Below are positions 11,506 through 21,459 of a stretch of DNA of 64,000 bases, in pieces. The DNA comes from Pararge aegeria (lineage: Eukaryota; Arthropoda; Insecta; Lepidoptera; Nymphalidae), in NCBI RefSeq assembly GCF_905163445.1, contig NC_053200.1, positions 10,168,001-10,232,000 of the forward strand, given 5' to 3'. The notes under the pieces were generated by a model that was given only the letters and a program-made list of their open reading frames with translations, searched no databases and was not told where the DNA came from. The translations under genes and the position numbers were made by a program. The first letter of the stretch is position 1. The number at the start of each line of letters is the position of its first letter.

Positions 11506-11639
11506 ACTCATAAGCCAACAATTTGTGGCAATCGATAAATCGCAAAAGTGGCAATTTGAAGGAATTCATTTGCCAAGGTCCCGTACCAGTCTAATTTTGT
11601 GACTTTTTAAAATCCAATACAAATATCTGCTTGAATGCA
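11506..11639. other. no recognised feature
   Basis: Short spacer between two repeat fragments. I see nothing in it. Confidence 0.3.
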
Positions 11640-11780
11640 ATCTCTCCTAGATCAATAGTATCGGGGTAGCCTGTACCCCTAGTCAGTTGCTAAACTTCAC
11701 CTTATGGAGACACTTAATCGATCGGCGGTAAAAGGGTAACTAGCCACGACAGAAGCCGAACCATAGACAATGATTTAGAA
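11640..11780 (-). mobile_element. SINE-C fragment, strongly diverged
   Basis: TGAATGCAATCTCTCCTAG, then GGTAACTAGCCACGACAGAAG, in the order and orientation of the minus-strand SINE-C copies. Confidence 0.5.
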
Positions 11781-13096
11781 AGTATATCCTCAATATACAC
11801 CTCAATCAAATTAAACCCGTTTACACGCAGGAACTCACAATCCATTAAATAAGTCCTGCGTACAGAGGCTTACAATATATTATACCTACTCGTATTTATG
11901 ACAAGTTAAGTAGTTATAAACCCATACAAACTCTGTTCACAAAATTCGTTTTTAAATTTTTGTTTTAAAAGAAGTTTCGCAACCGAACGCGCGTTAAACG
12001 AAGTTTATTTCGCCATTTCTTATGTTTCTATTATTGCAGAAACAGGGGGCAACTTTTGCTAACCTTTAACAAAAGAAAACGTGAGTTTTTTGAAATTTCT
12101 TTCAAACCAACTGAAGCCGGACTCAGCCTGATTGCACAATGGTGCAAAAAAATAAACGGGCCTATTTTTCGTGTTCATTTAAAAACATGAAAGTTTCTTA
12201 AACAAAACAGTTCTTTTGCGAACAAAGAAATCACAAATTAAGTAGGTACAGATATCGTACAAATGTTTGTTTCCTGCAAGTTAGCAAACGTGACAATGTA
12301 GTTGCGTAAATTTGTAATGAAGGGGAAATAAAAAGGGTTTAATTGGCACGTTTGATATTTCGTGAAAATTAAAATTGAGCAACCGAGTTTGAAATCAAAT
12401 TAAACTTTTGCCCCTTCAAAAGAAATTACCTACAGAAACTGTATTTTTTAAAAAAACTTTGGAAAGTTTCGACATCTGCAAACCATTGTTAAGAGACCAT
12501 ACAATTTTAGCGCTACCATGGTATGTACGAATACAAGTTCAAAAACGTGTTAATTCTTGAATGTCGTTTTAAATGTTTAAATTAATAATATTTAATAATT
12601 AGATACTATAAAAAAGTGTGTGCGTGTAACCTTTACGCTTGATTGAAGTAAAACTTTTATTATTATTTATTGATGAAAGAGTAAAATGTTCTTGGGACTC
12701 CACCATTTCATTTAATATTCACTATTTCATTTTATATTCTATTTAAAATTCATTAACATCACTTTCACATTTAATAAATATTTTCATTTAAATAGAATAA
12801 TTATTGAGAATAGAAAATTGAAGGTAGATCTACACATTTCTATATAACCTTGTCATTGAATATTATAGAATGTCGCAATCGTCAAAAAATTTTATAATAA
12901 TTTATTTATTTCAAAAGTAATAAATAAACAAGTATATTTAGAGATTTTTCAAAAACATTTTGAAATTGTTAAATTTTTATTCAGTTTGCTATTCACAATT
13001 AATCCGTTTGAAAATATTGGAAATAAACAATCCTAATTGATTGATATTTGTCACTAGCTGGCGTATAAGTAAAGAAGCGTGGAGTATACGACATAT
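11781..13096. other. no recognised feature
   Basis: AT-rich. Several stretches (about 11.98-12.5 kb) look like old single-copy sequence with purine-rich blocks. No coding frame stands out. Confidence 0.35.
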
Positions 13097-13291
13097 ATTG
13101 GTCGTAAGACCAATCGAAATTATTATTTTTAAATAGCGGAACTTTTTTCTGACGTAAGCGTTACTTCCGTCAGAAAATAAATCTGAGTTACTCCCTAGTC
13201 GCGCCTAAAGAAGTTTTACTTCAAAAATATATTTGTGCGATATTCTGTTCCAAGTGTCGTTGCCCAAAACTGAACGGCCACGCAGGCCGTT
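13097..13291. repeat. cluster of three short hairpins
   Basis: ATTGGTC/GACCAAT (13097-13114, 4-nt loop), TTTTCTGACG/CGTCAGAAAA (13145-13177, 13-nt loop) and AACGGCC/GGCCGTT (13273-13291, 5-nt loop) lie within 195 bp. Confidence 0.75.
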
Positions 13292-13883
13292 TTCGGCGTT
13301 AAAAAAAAATCAAGAGAGACGAGGCACTTTTCACTGGAAATTTCCTCCTCTTTAAGGATATGCTATATATACTTTCCCCACATGTTCTAGACTGCATTCC
13401 GGATCGAATGTGCCATCGCTTATATTTTTAGGAACGTGATCGAAAATTAGCACGTTATAGAGCTTGTTGGATGGACTAGAAAACATTGCTATTTGTGAGG
13501 AAGAATTCTAATTGATTTCGTACATTAAATGAAATGTATCCAAACAGGAGGACCAGACCATATACGCAATTTGAACTGTTGTTATCAGAAAGATGGTTGT
13601 CTTCTCAAAAAAATCATTTAGTATAGCCATTAGTTTGTTTAATAAACTTCCGGACTGTACGAAAATGTAACACTAAAATTCAAGCGAGCAATTTTTAAAA
13701 TTGTCAAAATAAAACTATGATAGTATAAAAAGATACTGACCTCTATTAGCGTACTATAGTATAATGGAGGCTAGTGCAAAAGAATACCTTATTGACAGTT
13801 ATATACTTAGTTATGAGTATTAACTGTAAACATATATTATATATAGTACAAATAAACACAAAATTCATATATTTCAATTAAAT
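13292..13883. other. no recognised feature
   Basis: AT-rich. No element ends or coding motifs recognised. Confidence 0.35.
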
Positions 13884-14155
13884 ACTGCGCCGAGTGGGCA
13901 TCGACTCTGCTTTCTGTTTCTTCAACGTTTCTGTGGGTTCAATTCCCACAACTGGAAATGTTTGTGTGACGAACACGACTTTTTTCAATGTCTGGGTGTT
14001 TATCTGTTTATTATAAGCATTTATGTATATTATTCATTAAAATAATTATCAGTAATCATAGTAGGTACCCATAATAGTATACAAGCTACGATTACTTTGG
14101 GGCTAGATGGTGTTGTGTATATTCAGTATTGTCATAGCATATTTATTTATTTTAT
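13884..14155 (+). mobile_element. SINE-A
   Basis: The head has GCGCCGAGTGGGCATCGA and B box GGGTTCAATTCCCAC. The body is ACTGGAAATGTTTGTGTGA, then GTCTGGGTGTTTATCTG. The end is AAGCTACGATTACTTTGGGG. Its 3' end abuts LINE-J sequence. Confidence 0.85.
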
Positions 14156-14290
14156 TTAAATAGGCCTTGTTTACAAGTACTTTGGAAACGTCAAGTTGCC
14201 CTTCTACCGACTGATTCGGAAAATAGATCCTACCGAGAAGAATTCGCCAAGAAACTCAGAAGTTGCTCTTTCAACAGACTTAAAAAAGGA
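14156..14290 (-). mobile_element. LINE-J 3' UTR fragment
   Basis: The complement contains AGCAACTTCTGAGTTTCTTG and CTTCTCGGTAGGATCT. The left end, at about 14159-14190, is the complement of the TTAGGCCTACTTG-type 3' terminus. Confidence 0.75.
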
Positions 14291-14689
14291 GATGCTTCTC
14301 AATTCAACTGTGCGTTTCTTTTTGTTTATTTGTTACCCGATTACACCGCCATTTAAAAATCGATTTTGACGATTCTTTTTTGTTTCGTATGTCATACTTA
14401 AGAGGTGTTCCTATTTTGATTTGGTGAAGATCTATTCAAGGGATCCTGGAAAACTCGTGGGAAATTTTTAAAATATCAACACCACACACACGCATACCTA
14501 TAGTTATTAAAGTATTTTTTAGTATTACTTGACCATTTTGAAAAACCATTTGGTCCACCGAAACTGATGATGAAGGCAAGAATGGCCACTGGAACTATAC
14601 AATAACAAGTATTACACACGGTTGCGCTTCGATTATGGAAAGCAATTTATACTTACTCGTCACAATGGACAATGGCGAAAACATTTTTG
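14291..14689. other. no recognised feature
   Basis: AT-rich spacer with no supported element. Confidence 0.35.
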
Positions 14690-14870
14690 GGTGGCCTTAG
14701 GATGGTAACTGGCCACGGCCTTCCACTCCACCCTAAGCCACCAGATCAGACTATAGAAAATTTAGAAATTACAAATTTCCAAATTTCCCCGGCCGGAGTT
14801 CGAAACCGTGACCTCCCACTTAAAAGCACTCACCTGCTCCGGTTAGGTCATCTAAAAAAGAAGTTGACGT
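14690..14870 (-). mobile_element. SINE-C, head half
   Basis: GGTAACTGGCCACGGCC, CCAGATCAGACTATAGAAAA, then GGAGTTCGAAACCGTGACCTC (decayed B box on the minus strand) and a CACTCACCTGCTCC head. Confidence 0.7.
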
Positions 14871-14908
14871 AACAATGCACAATAATTGCTATTATGTTAA
14901 TTAAATAC

Positions 14909-14979
14909 GACAACATATTAGTCTTTATAAACAAAAAGTAATATATAAGACAACATATTAGTCTTTATAAACAAAAAGT
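14909..14979. repeat. direct tandem duplication, period 40
   Basis: A 31-bp segment at 14909-14939 recurs identically at 14949-14979, separated by a 9-bp AT-rich spacer. Confidence 0.9.
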
Positions 14980-15065
14980 GGACATAAACAGTTGACTTAC
15001 AAGAAATGGTCATAAATTAGTGTCATCTGCATATCGTCTGCGTAAGGTAGGTACAGGGATCATTT

Positions 15066-15244
15066 GTGGGATTGAGTATACGCTTTTATAATATGATTCC
15101 TAAGGTGATTTTGGACCTGCCAATGCACAAGTTTAAAGAATTTGTTAAAACACATTTATTACAGGTTACTATACAATTGATGAATTTTTTAATGACAAGG
15201 TTGCTTGGAAGCATTCGGCTCCGCTTTCAGCTCTCACAAGATAG
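15066..15244 (+). pseudogene. LINE-J ORF2 C-terminus
   Basis: This is the last ~60 codons of a Jockey/CR1-type LINE reverse transcriptase. The first frame reads RFYNMIPKVILDLP and then MHKFKEFVKTHLLQ. At about 15164 the reading shifts by one base into YYTIDEFFNDKVAWKH, ending at TAG 15242-15244. The order (YNxxP, FKxxVKxxL, YYTIDEFFND) is that of lepidopteran LINE ends. The frameshift and missing 5' part show it is dead. Confidence 0.8.
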
Positions 15245-15440
15245 AAAAATGAATGTTAAAATGCAAAATGTAAATTGTTGATGTTGGAAAAGAGCAACTG
15301 CTGAGTTTCTTGCCGGCTTCTTCTCGGTAGAATCTGCCTTCCGAACCGGTGGTAGAATCACTACAAACAGACAGACTTGACGTTTCAAAAGTGCTTATAT
15401 TAGGCCTACTTGAAATAAATGAATTTTGAATTTTTTGAAA
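15245..15440 (+). mobile_element. LINE-J 3' UTR
   Basis: It follows the stop directly, with GAGCAACTGCTGAGTTTCTT, CTTCTCGGTAGAATCTGCC, CCGAACCGGTGGTAGAATCA and the terminus TTAGGCCTACTTGAAATAAA TGAATTTT. It serves as the reference for the other LINE-J fragments here. Confidence 0.8.
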
Positions 15441-15451
15441 AATACTACTAC

Positions 15452-15705
15452 GACAATATAGTACGACAATACACACATCGCCACCTAGCCCCAAAGTAAG
15501 CGTAGCTTGTGTTATGGGTACTAAGATAACTGATGAATATCTTTATGAATAATTTACATAAATACTTAGAATATACATATAAACACCCAGACACTGAAAA
15601 ACATTCATGCTCATCACACAAACATTATCCAGTAGTGGGAATCGAACCCACGGCCTTCGGCTCAGAAACCAGGGTCGCTGCAATCTGCGCCAATCGGCCA
15701 GTAAT
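15452..15705 (-). mobile_element. SINE-A
   Basis: The 3' end is at left (AGCCCCAAAGTAAGCGTAGC). The tRNA head is at right with B box complement GTGGGAATCGAACCCACGG and TGCGCCAATCGGCC. It lies directly after LINE-J. Confidence 0.9.
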
Positions 15706-15784
15706 ATTTAATTGCTATTAAAAAGTAGTATTTATTTGCATTAAACGCACGTAATCTCTATAATCTATAATCTATACATAATCT

Positions 15785-15838
15785 TGCGTGCCGGGGATAG
15801 CAACCGGGCAAAGCCTTAACCCTCTAGGCTATCGCGGC
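15785..15838 (-). mobile_element. solitary SINE-B head
   Basis: Plus strand GCGTGCCGGGGATAGCAACC, then CTAGGCTATCGCGGC is the complement of a SINE-B tRNA-like head. No body is attached. It looks like a tRNA fragment but lacks an anticodon arm, so it is not a tRNA gene. Confidence 0.6.
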
Positions 15839-16515
15839 TTTTAGATCCTACACGCTGCACTATATTGGTTGAAGGGCAAATGCCCGTTTTACTAAGGACC
15901 AAAACGCAATGCCAATCTAAGCTAAGCTAAGTTCCTAGCCTTACATCAACCTTACCCAAATCGTTATCACCTAAGAGTTGGTGAAAAGATTTTTTGTATA
16001 AACATCAACTAAATCATTAAGCATTCAATTTTTATGTTTATTGAGTACGGGCAAAAGTCCCGCAGAGTTACCCGTGAGTTGTTATAAGGTAGAACAAAAA
16101 TTATTGCAGTGTGTTGCCATATGTCCTAATTCCCACAGGCGCGGCCTCCTGGCCTTAACTACCCGTCATACAGTTGTCATCGCCGGACGTTGAAGACCCG
16201 TATCTTCAGCTTTCATCTATTCTGAAGGGACTCATTATTTTCGTACCGTCGCCCATGCGTTTTAGATTTAAATCTTGACAAACCCTCTCACTAACAAGAA
16301 GTAGAGGTTTTTAAAAAACATGCTCTACTTTCATATTTTATGACTCGTGTTACAGTAATGTTATAAAGTGCGTAAATAATAAAACATTAGTAACTATAAA
16401 ATCATATTTGTCAGATATTTTATTAAATTGATTAGAATTTTTTACAAAAACGCTAATAACTATAATTTAATTCGTATTTTTTTTTTTTTAAGTTTATGAC
16501 GTTGCGTTGTTGGGT
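15839..16515. other. no recognised feature
   Basis: It contains a GC-richer patch at 16130-16250 without a family match. Confidence 0.35.
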
Positions 16516-16998
16516 ATCCCTACTAATCCCTATCCTTATCCCTATCCCTATCCCTACTAATATTATAAATGTCAATGTAAGTTTGTTTGTTACGCTTTCA
16601 CGCAAAATCAACTAAACCGATCCTCATGAAACTTTGTACACATATTCTTGGAAGTGTTAGAAGTAATATAGAATACTTTTTATCCCACATTAAGCTCCGT
16701 TCCTTTGGGAGAGGGGATAAAAGTGTTTGACGATTTTACACCATAACTCCGACAAATTATAACCGATTTAAATAATTATTTTTTACTATAGAGGTTATAA
16801 CATGTGTTTAATTTTGCAAAAACTTTGTGTAGAACTGAATGTGGTTGGAGATAGAGGACAGAACTCCTCAGCGGACAACAGCAAACCCCTTGCTAATGCT
16901 TAGCGATACTGAATACTTTTTTTTTAGAACTACAACTAACTTGAATGCCACATCAAAACACAAAATCAAACGCAGACGAAGTCGCGGGCAACAGCTAG
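16516..16998 (+). mobile_element. non-autonomous Helitron, best copy
   Basis: The 5' end TCCCTACTAATATTATAAAT starts near 16551 and is preceded by a run of TCCCTA/TCCCTT units (16516-16550). Internal marks are GTTTGTTTGTTACG, CTTTCACGCAAAATCAACTA, ACCGATCCTCATGAAACTTT and CTTTTTATCCCAC. The 3' end is GACGAAGTCGCGGGCAACAG followed by CTAG at 16995-16998 and then T, as expected for Helitrons (CTRR end, host T). There is no coding capacity. The similarity to the lepidopteran Lep1/ISBu group is from memory. Confidence 0.75.
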
Positions 16999-17046
16999 TT
17001 TTGATATGAATACGCTGTATGGACTCAAACGATACAAATTATTAGA

Positions 17047-17324
17047 CAGCCGATTGGCGCAGTTTGCAGCAACCCTGCTTTCTGAGCCCAGGGCCGTGGG
17101 TTCGATTCCCACAACTGGAAAATGTTTGTGTGATGAGCATGAATGTTTGTCAGTGTCTGGGTGTTTATATGTATATTCTAAGTATTTATGTATATTATTA
17201 GTCATAAAAATATTCATCAGTGGTCTTAGTACCCATAACACAAGCTACGCTTACTTTGGGGCTAGATGGCTGTGTGTGTATTGTCGTAGTATATTTATTT
17301 TAAAAAAAAAAAAAAAAAAAAAAA
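17047..17324 (+). mobile_element. SINE-A with poly-A
   Basis: Head CGATTGGCGCAGTTTGCAGC, B box GGGTTCGATTCCCAC, the usual body, 3' end CAAGCTACGCTTACTTTGGG. It then ends in an uninterrupted A23 run (17302-17324), which suggests a fairly young insertion. Confidence 0.9.
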
Positions 17325-17495
17325 TATACCTCCCAGTCGTTATCACTAGTTAGTTTACGAATGGTTTAATGCATAATTTTAACATAAATGATACTTAACT
17401 ATTACACGGATTTCAAGTTATTTGTTAGTCTTAGGTACCTGCTATTCTATTGTTATTATATGATATTATGTAGGTATCTATTCTATGGTCGATGA

Positions 17496-17773
17496 CACAG
17501 AATTAAGAACATACAGGAACCGGGTACACGACTAATATTGAAGCTTCAATAACAACTCCACTTTTGTAGTGTTTCTCGAACAGGCTATGCGGTAAGCATT
17601 CATTTTGCAGTTGACAATTATTTTAACTCTAATTTCAAAACGTTTACCATAAAATGGGGAAAATGGGAAAAGTTTGTGAGCAAGCAACATTCGGCGGGTG
17701 TGAGATCTGCTGGCGGCGTTTTATCTGTACACAATGACGGCTGAATGAGTATTCTGTATGTTCTTAACTCGTG
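17496..17773. mobile_element. MITE-2 (hAT-like), 278 bp
   Basis: Left end CACAGAATTAAGAACATAC. Right end is the inverted, slightly changed form ...GTATGTTCTTAACTCGTG. Flanks GTCGATGA (17488-17495) and GTTGAGGA (17774-17781) agree at 6 of 8 positions. The better-preserved sister copy is at 32726-32906. Confidence 0.75.
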
Positions 17774-18483
17774 GTTGAGGAGTTATTATAAGTATTTATT
17801 CACTATGAATAAATAAATAGGCCTTATACAAAAAATATATATATCAAGCTTTTCGTTTATCGCAATAAAATACCTTTAAAATTTCATTTAGGTATGACGA
17901 TGTAAAAAAAATAGTAAATAGAAATATGTAAATGATACAGAAAAAACCGATGCCACTAAAAAGCACAGTTTTTTAAAAATCAGCATCCGCCAACTCGCAT
18001 TAGACCAGCGTAGTGGTTCTTTGCTCAAAATCTCTTTTTCTCCCCTATGATATACAATAATCGGTAATTACAAACAAACTTACCTCAATATTATCTTAAC
18101 GATGAATACCGGTGTACGGATAAACCCGACTGGGTTTTTGTTACGCCGTAACAGATATTGTTATGTTAACATATAAAATGTATATTTTTCTTTAAATAAA
18201 TAATCTGGTTAGTGGTTCCTATGCCCAAAACATATGAAATAAAATTTCATGCTAATGTACTTACTTTTAATAACTTCTTATCTCTAAGAAATAATAATTA
18301 TGAGTTTTCTTCAATGGCTTGCACACTGAGAGTAAGGTACCCTCTAGCTGGCATATAAGAGTGTAGAATAGGGGATACAAGTAAACTTGCATGAAACATT
18401 GCACCTTTCATGAAATACCACTGAATTGAAAACCACCTCCTTGTTTGAAATCGGTTAAAATAGATGAAAATATTTTTTCACGA
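17774..18483. other. no recognised feature
   Basis: AT-rich spacer. A CTAGCTGGCATATAAG block at about 18347 resembles CTAGCTGGCGTATAAG at about 13055. Confidence 0.35.
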
Positions 18484-18690
18484 AGTAGCTAACGACATCT
18501 ATCGACGAGTAGATAAACAATTTTAGTAGCGACATCTACTGGAAACATCTTTTGCATATTATACAGTGCTACTCGACTTTAGATGTCGTTAAATATTTTT
18601 AAGGTAAAGCCATCTATGGATACGAGATGAAATATATAGGTTTGGGCTTCTTGAGCCGGATCAGAAAACTAGATGTCGCTAATAAGATCT
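18484..18690. repeat. foldback with repeated GCGACATCTA motif
   Basis: TAACGACATCTATCGACGAG (18488) faces its near-complement CTCGACTTTAGATGTCGTTA (18573-18592). Further copies of the motif are AGCGACATCTACT (18529) and, inverted, TAGATGTCGCTAA (18669-18681). It could be a degenerate MITE. Confidence 0.6.
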
Positions 18691-18859
18691 TTCTTTAAAT
18701 TTAGGGATAGGGTTGCCTGTTTCTATAAACTATTAGGTAGGTACCTGTCTTGGTAAGCTTGGGCGTCTCCTATGTTTTCTCCATGTTTTAGTTTTTATAT
18801 CTGTGGACATTTGAGCGAATGACCTGAATGAAACGAACATAATACAAATCGGTCCAATC

Positions 18860-19008
18860 TTGTTTGACAAGCCGAGTGCATCCCAATCTCAACCCAATCT
18901 GCTGGAGAGTGAAAAGTTTGGACTCGGAAGTTGGAGACTGGAGTACGCCCGGCCGCGCCGGGATAGTGTTAATGTTGTGTGTGATACTTTTTGTGTTGTG
19001 TTTTGTTT
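18860..19008 (+). promoter_or_regulatory. possible 5' UTR / start region
   Basis: This is a GC-richer block for this window, with CGCCCGGCCGCGCCGGGA at about 18946-18963 just upstream of the exon candidate. No TATA box or clear initiator can be assigned. The call depends entirely on the exon candidate. Confidence 0.2.
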
Positions 19009-19062
19009 ATGAATAGATTTCTTTATTTTATCGCCCTTCTCACAACAACAAACGAACGAAAC
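19009..19062 (+). CDS. candidate first coding exon with signal peptide
   Basis: ATG at 19009 opens MNRFLYFIALLTTTNERN: a basic n-region (NR), a hydrophobic core (FLYFIALL), then polar residues. This is a plausible signal peptide without a definite cleavage site. The frame runs phase 0 into AAC|GTAAGT, a near-consensus splice donor at 19063. A GC-richer leader precedes it. Against it, the start context is weak (T at -3), it is only 18 codons, and I cannot find a matching second exon. If real, it begins a secreted or membrane protein with a very long first intron. The protein family is unknown. Confidence 0.28.
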
Positions 19063-19068
19063 GTAAGT

Positions 19069-19998
19069 AATCATTTGTTTATCTTTAAATTAGTCATAGA
19101 AACCGCACTCGGAACCTATTCTCCTTATATGTTAAGTTAAAACCTGAATGGACTGTGTTTCAATTCTTCGATTTATTTAAGCGTGGAACTCGTTCGACTT
19201 CACCCTAAGAAAAAAAAACTTAAAAATATTGTGAAATCCACCTATCTTTAAAAAAAAAATTGTCAGGAAATCAAAAAGTTTCAAACTCACGTGATGACAC
19301 CAATGTTAATTAAGTAAGTTCTTACAAATTATAAGAAAATCTAAAATCAGGTTGATAACTCGCTGACATAAATACGTAGGTTTTTGTTTACAAACTGACA
19401 AGATAGTAAATAATAAACGATTCTATTTCAAGAGGTTAAAGGACAGGACCCACCAGTGAAACTTTGCACAAAAAACACAATAATTTGACCTAAGAAGTCC
19501 TGCTCTTGATGCATTCCTAACAGCAATTAAAACAAAAAATCAGGCATGGTAACAGCATGATAATAAGATAATAATTCAATTTAGTCACCAATATTTTTAT
19601 TAAATAAATTTGAATTGCAAATTATTTGCTATAAAAAAACATTTTAATAACGCTAGAAATACATTTCTCTCAATGTCTTAAGACTTAAAATAAATAATGC
19701 TCATCATAATATCCAATTTTTTAAAAACCTTATGAGATAATTGAGGAGTGTTGTATATTAAAATAAAAGACATGCCTTTAGTGAGATGAATTTGCCTTGA
19801 GAGACTTGTAACATTAAAGAAACAGTCTAATATTATCTAAATAAAATTAAGATTTCAGATATTTTCAAATTATTTCTACCCACCTACTAAAGTTAGTTAA
19901 CAAGTTATTGAACTTGCCTGTCTACCTTGTTAAGTTTTATTATGATTTACCTCATTATTTAACTTGGTTTTTTATTATACTTATTCAGGGGCCACCAG
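19069..19998. other. no recognised feature
   Basis: AT-rich, no element recognised. It would be intron if the exon candidate is real. Confidence 0.35.
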
Positions 19999-20195
19999 CT
20001 GTGGCGTGCATAGAGAGTATGCACAGGGTATGTAGATGATATAAAATGAAGAAAATTTCCAGTTAGACTTAAAAAAAACTAAGGTATTCTAGAGTTATAA
20101 AAAGCCTACCCTTAAATATTTATAGCTTGTACTGGAGATTTTCTTCATTTTATATCATCTGCATACCCTGTGCATAACCTCTATGCACGCCACTG
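19999..20195. mobile_element. MITE-1a (hAT-like), 197 bp
   Basis: Ends CTGTGGCGTGCATAGAG and CTCTATGCACGCCACTG. The inner inverted repeat includes TATGCACAGGGTATG and ATATAAAATGAAGAAAAT. Flanks GCCACCAG and GCCACTTC share five bases, a decayed 8-bp duplication. It is the same subfamily as 9529-9741. Confidence 0.8.
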
Positions 20196-20203
20196 GCCAC
20201 TTC

Positions 20204-20546
20204 ACTTCAGATAGATATTCTGACTTTAATTCATAATATTCAGTATAATTTGGAGTTACTAAAATTATTCTCCTATCGTAAACCAATTAATTAATAATTA
20301 AGTAGGTACAAGTTTATATCTAACTACATTAAGAAGGAAGGAAACCAAACCAATGCAGATAGCATTAAATATGAAACAGTTATATTAGACTGAAAGAAAT
20401 TACTTACTGTATTGGCCTTCTGTTCTGACTAGCTAAAATGGAATTGTGACAGCTTTCCACTTTATTTGTCACTATAGTTGCAAGCACCAATCAAACAAGA
20501 TTAAAAGTCAAGTAAAACCTTTGCCTTAGGTTTATGTACATGTACC
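20204..20546. other. no recognised feature
   Basis: AT-rich spacer. Confidence 0.35.
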
Positions 20547-20645
20547 TTGCATTCACTGTGAAGTGTTGGTTTGTTTAAATTCAATGGTTCTCCACTTACC
20601 ATCAGGTGGGCCATCTTCTTGGTCCATCAATTAAGATTATTAAAA
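20547..20645 (+). mobile_element. Repeat-E tail fragment
   Basis: CACTGTGAAGTGTTGGTTTG, then TTCTCCACTTACCATCAGGT and GGTCCATCAATTA, followed by poly-A. It matches the 3' part of the copies at 37.6 and 48.6 kb. Confidence 0.7.
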
Positions 20646-20764
20646 AAACTTGCTTTTGTATGAAAGCTAGTTGTACTTTTCCAACTGTGGCAAAATCTGT
20701 ATACTACAATGTCACACTGGATGCAGTTGGCTTTAAATTGTACACATGTGAATGTCTCTATTAA

Positions 20765-21340
20765 GAATACACCTACCTGGGGCAATTAATCTCACCCGAG
20801 GATCAAACAACCAAGGAGACTAACAAAAGAATAGCCCTAGGCTGGAGAAAGTACTGGTAGCTTAAGGAAATTTTAAAAAGCAAGGAAATGAGCCTAAACA
20901 TGAAGAAAAAAGTCTTTAACACATTCATACTTCCAAGCATCACATATGGCTGTGAAACCTGGGCGCTAAACTAATCCCACAGAGAAAGTTTTGAGAGATG
21001 TCAGAGAGCAATGGAACGTAGCATGGTGGGTGTAAAGAGAGGAGACAAAATCTGGAGCTCTGATATTAGAGACAAAACCGGGGTAACAGACATTTTAACC
21101 AGGATGGATCAGCTAAAGTGGAGGTGGAAGGGTCAGATGCTACGAGACAACCAAGGCAAGTGGAGTACCCTAGTAACTGATTGGTATCCACGAGATGGAC
21201 AAAGAAAAAAGGGTCGGCAGCAAAGACGTTGGGAAGACGAGCTGAAACTTACAGCTGGTCCACTATGGAGAAGGGTGGCACAGGATCGTAAGCACTGGCG
21301 AGAGCTGGAGGAGGCCTTTGCTGTCATGCAAAGGCCTTGA
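20765..21340 (+). pseudogene. RTE-type LINE reverse transcriptase C-terminus
   Basis: This is the best-preserved coding remnant in the window: 192 codons in one frame with two premature stops (TAG 20858-20860, TAA 20972-20974). Motifs in order are YLGQLISPEDQTTKE, RIALGWRKYW, FNTFILPSITYGCETWAL, ERCQRAMERSMVGVKR, DQLKWRWKGQMLRD, WYPRDGQRKKGRQQRRWEDE, LTAGPLWRRVAQDR and WRELEEAF. These are the thumb/C-terminal motifs of RTE-clade reverse transcriptases. The product would act in target-primed reverse transcription, but the endonuclease and catalytic core are missing. It ends at TGA and is followed by a short AT-rich 3' UTR. Confidence 0.92.
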
Positions 21341-21415
21341 TTTAATGATAAAATGAAAGGTAAAAACTCACTTTTCTCTGAAATAAAAGGCAATTTTATT
21401 ATTTATTATTAAAGA
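21341..21415 (+). mobile_element. RTE 3' UTR and tail
   Basis: The short 3' region ends in TTTTATTATTTATTATTAAA, a simple-sequence tail as expected for RTE elements. Confidence 0.6.
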
Positions 21416-21425
21416 ATGTCTCCAT

Positions 21426-21459
21426 TAAAGATAAGTAAACACAGGTTTACTTATCTTTA
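21426..21459. repeat. perfect hairpin, 15-bp arms, 4-nt loop
   Basis: TAAAGATAAGTAAAC, loop ACAG, then its exact reverse complement. It sits just downstream of the RTE tail. Confidence 0.95.

Noticed and set aside
14909..14979. possible CRISPR-like repeats
   Set aside because: Only two units with a 9-bp AT spacer in eukaryotic DNA, so a simple tandem duplication.
15785..15838. tRNA-like segment
   Set aside because: Only the A/B-box half of a SINE head is present. It has no cloverleaf or anticodon arm. The same applies to all other SINE heads.
16516..16556. possible telomeric repeat
   Set aside because: The unit is CCCTAT/TCCCTA, not the insect TTAGG type. It is explained as a Helitron-end microsatellite.
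17006..17353. 115-codon open frame (+)
   Set aside because: It is SINE-A read through into its poly-A (lysine run).
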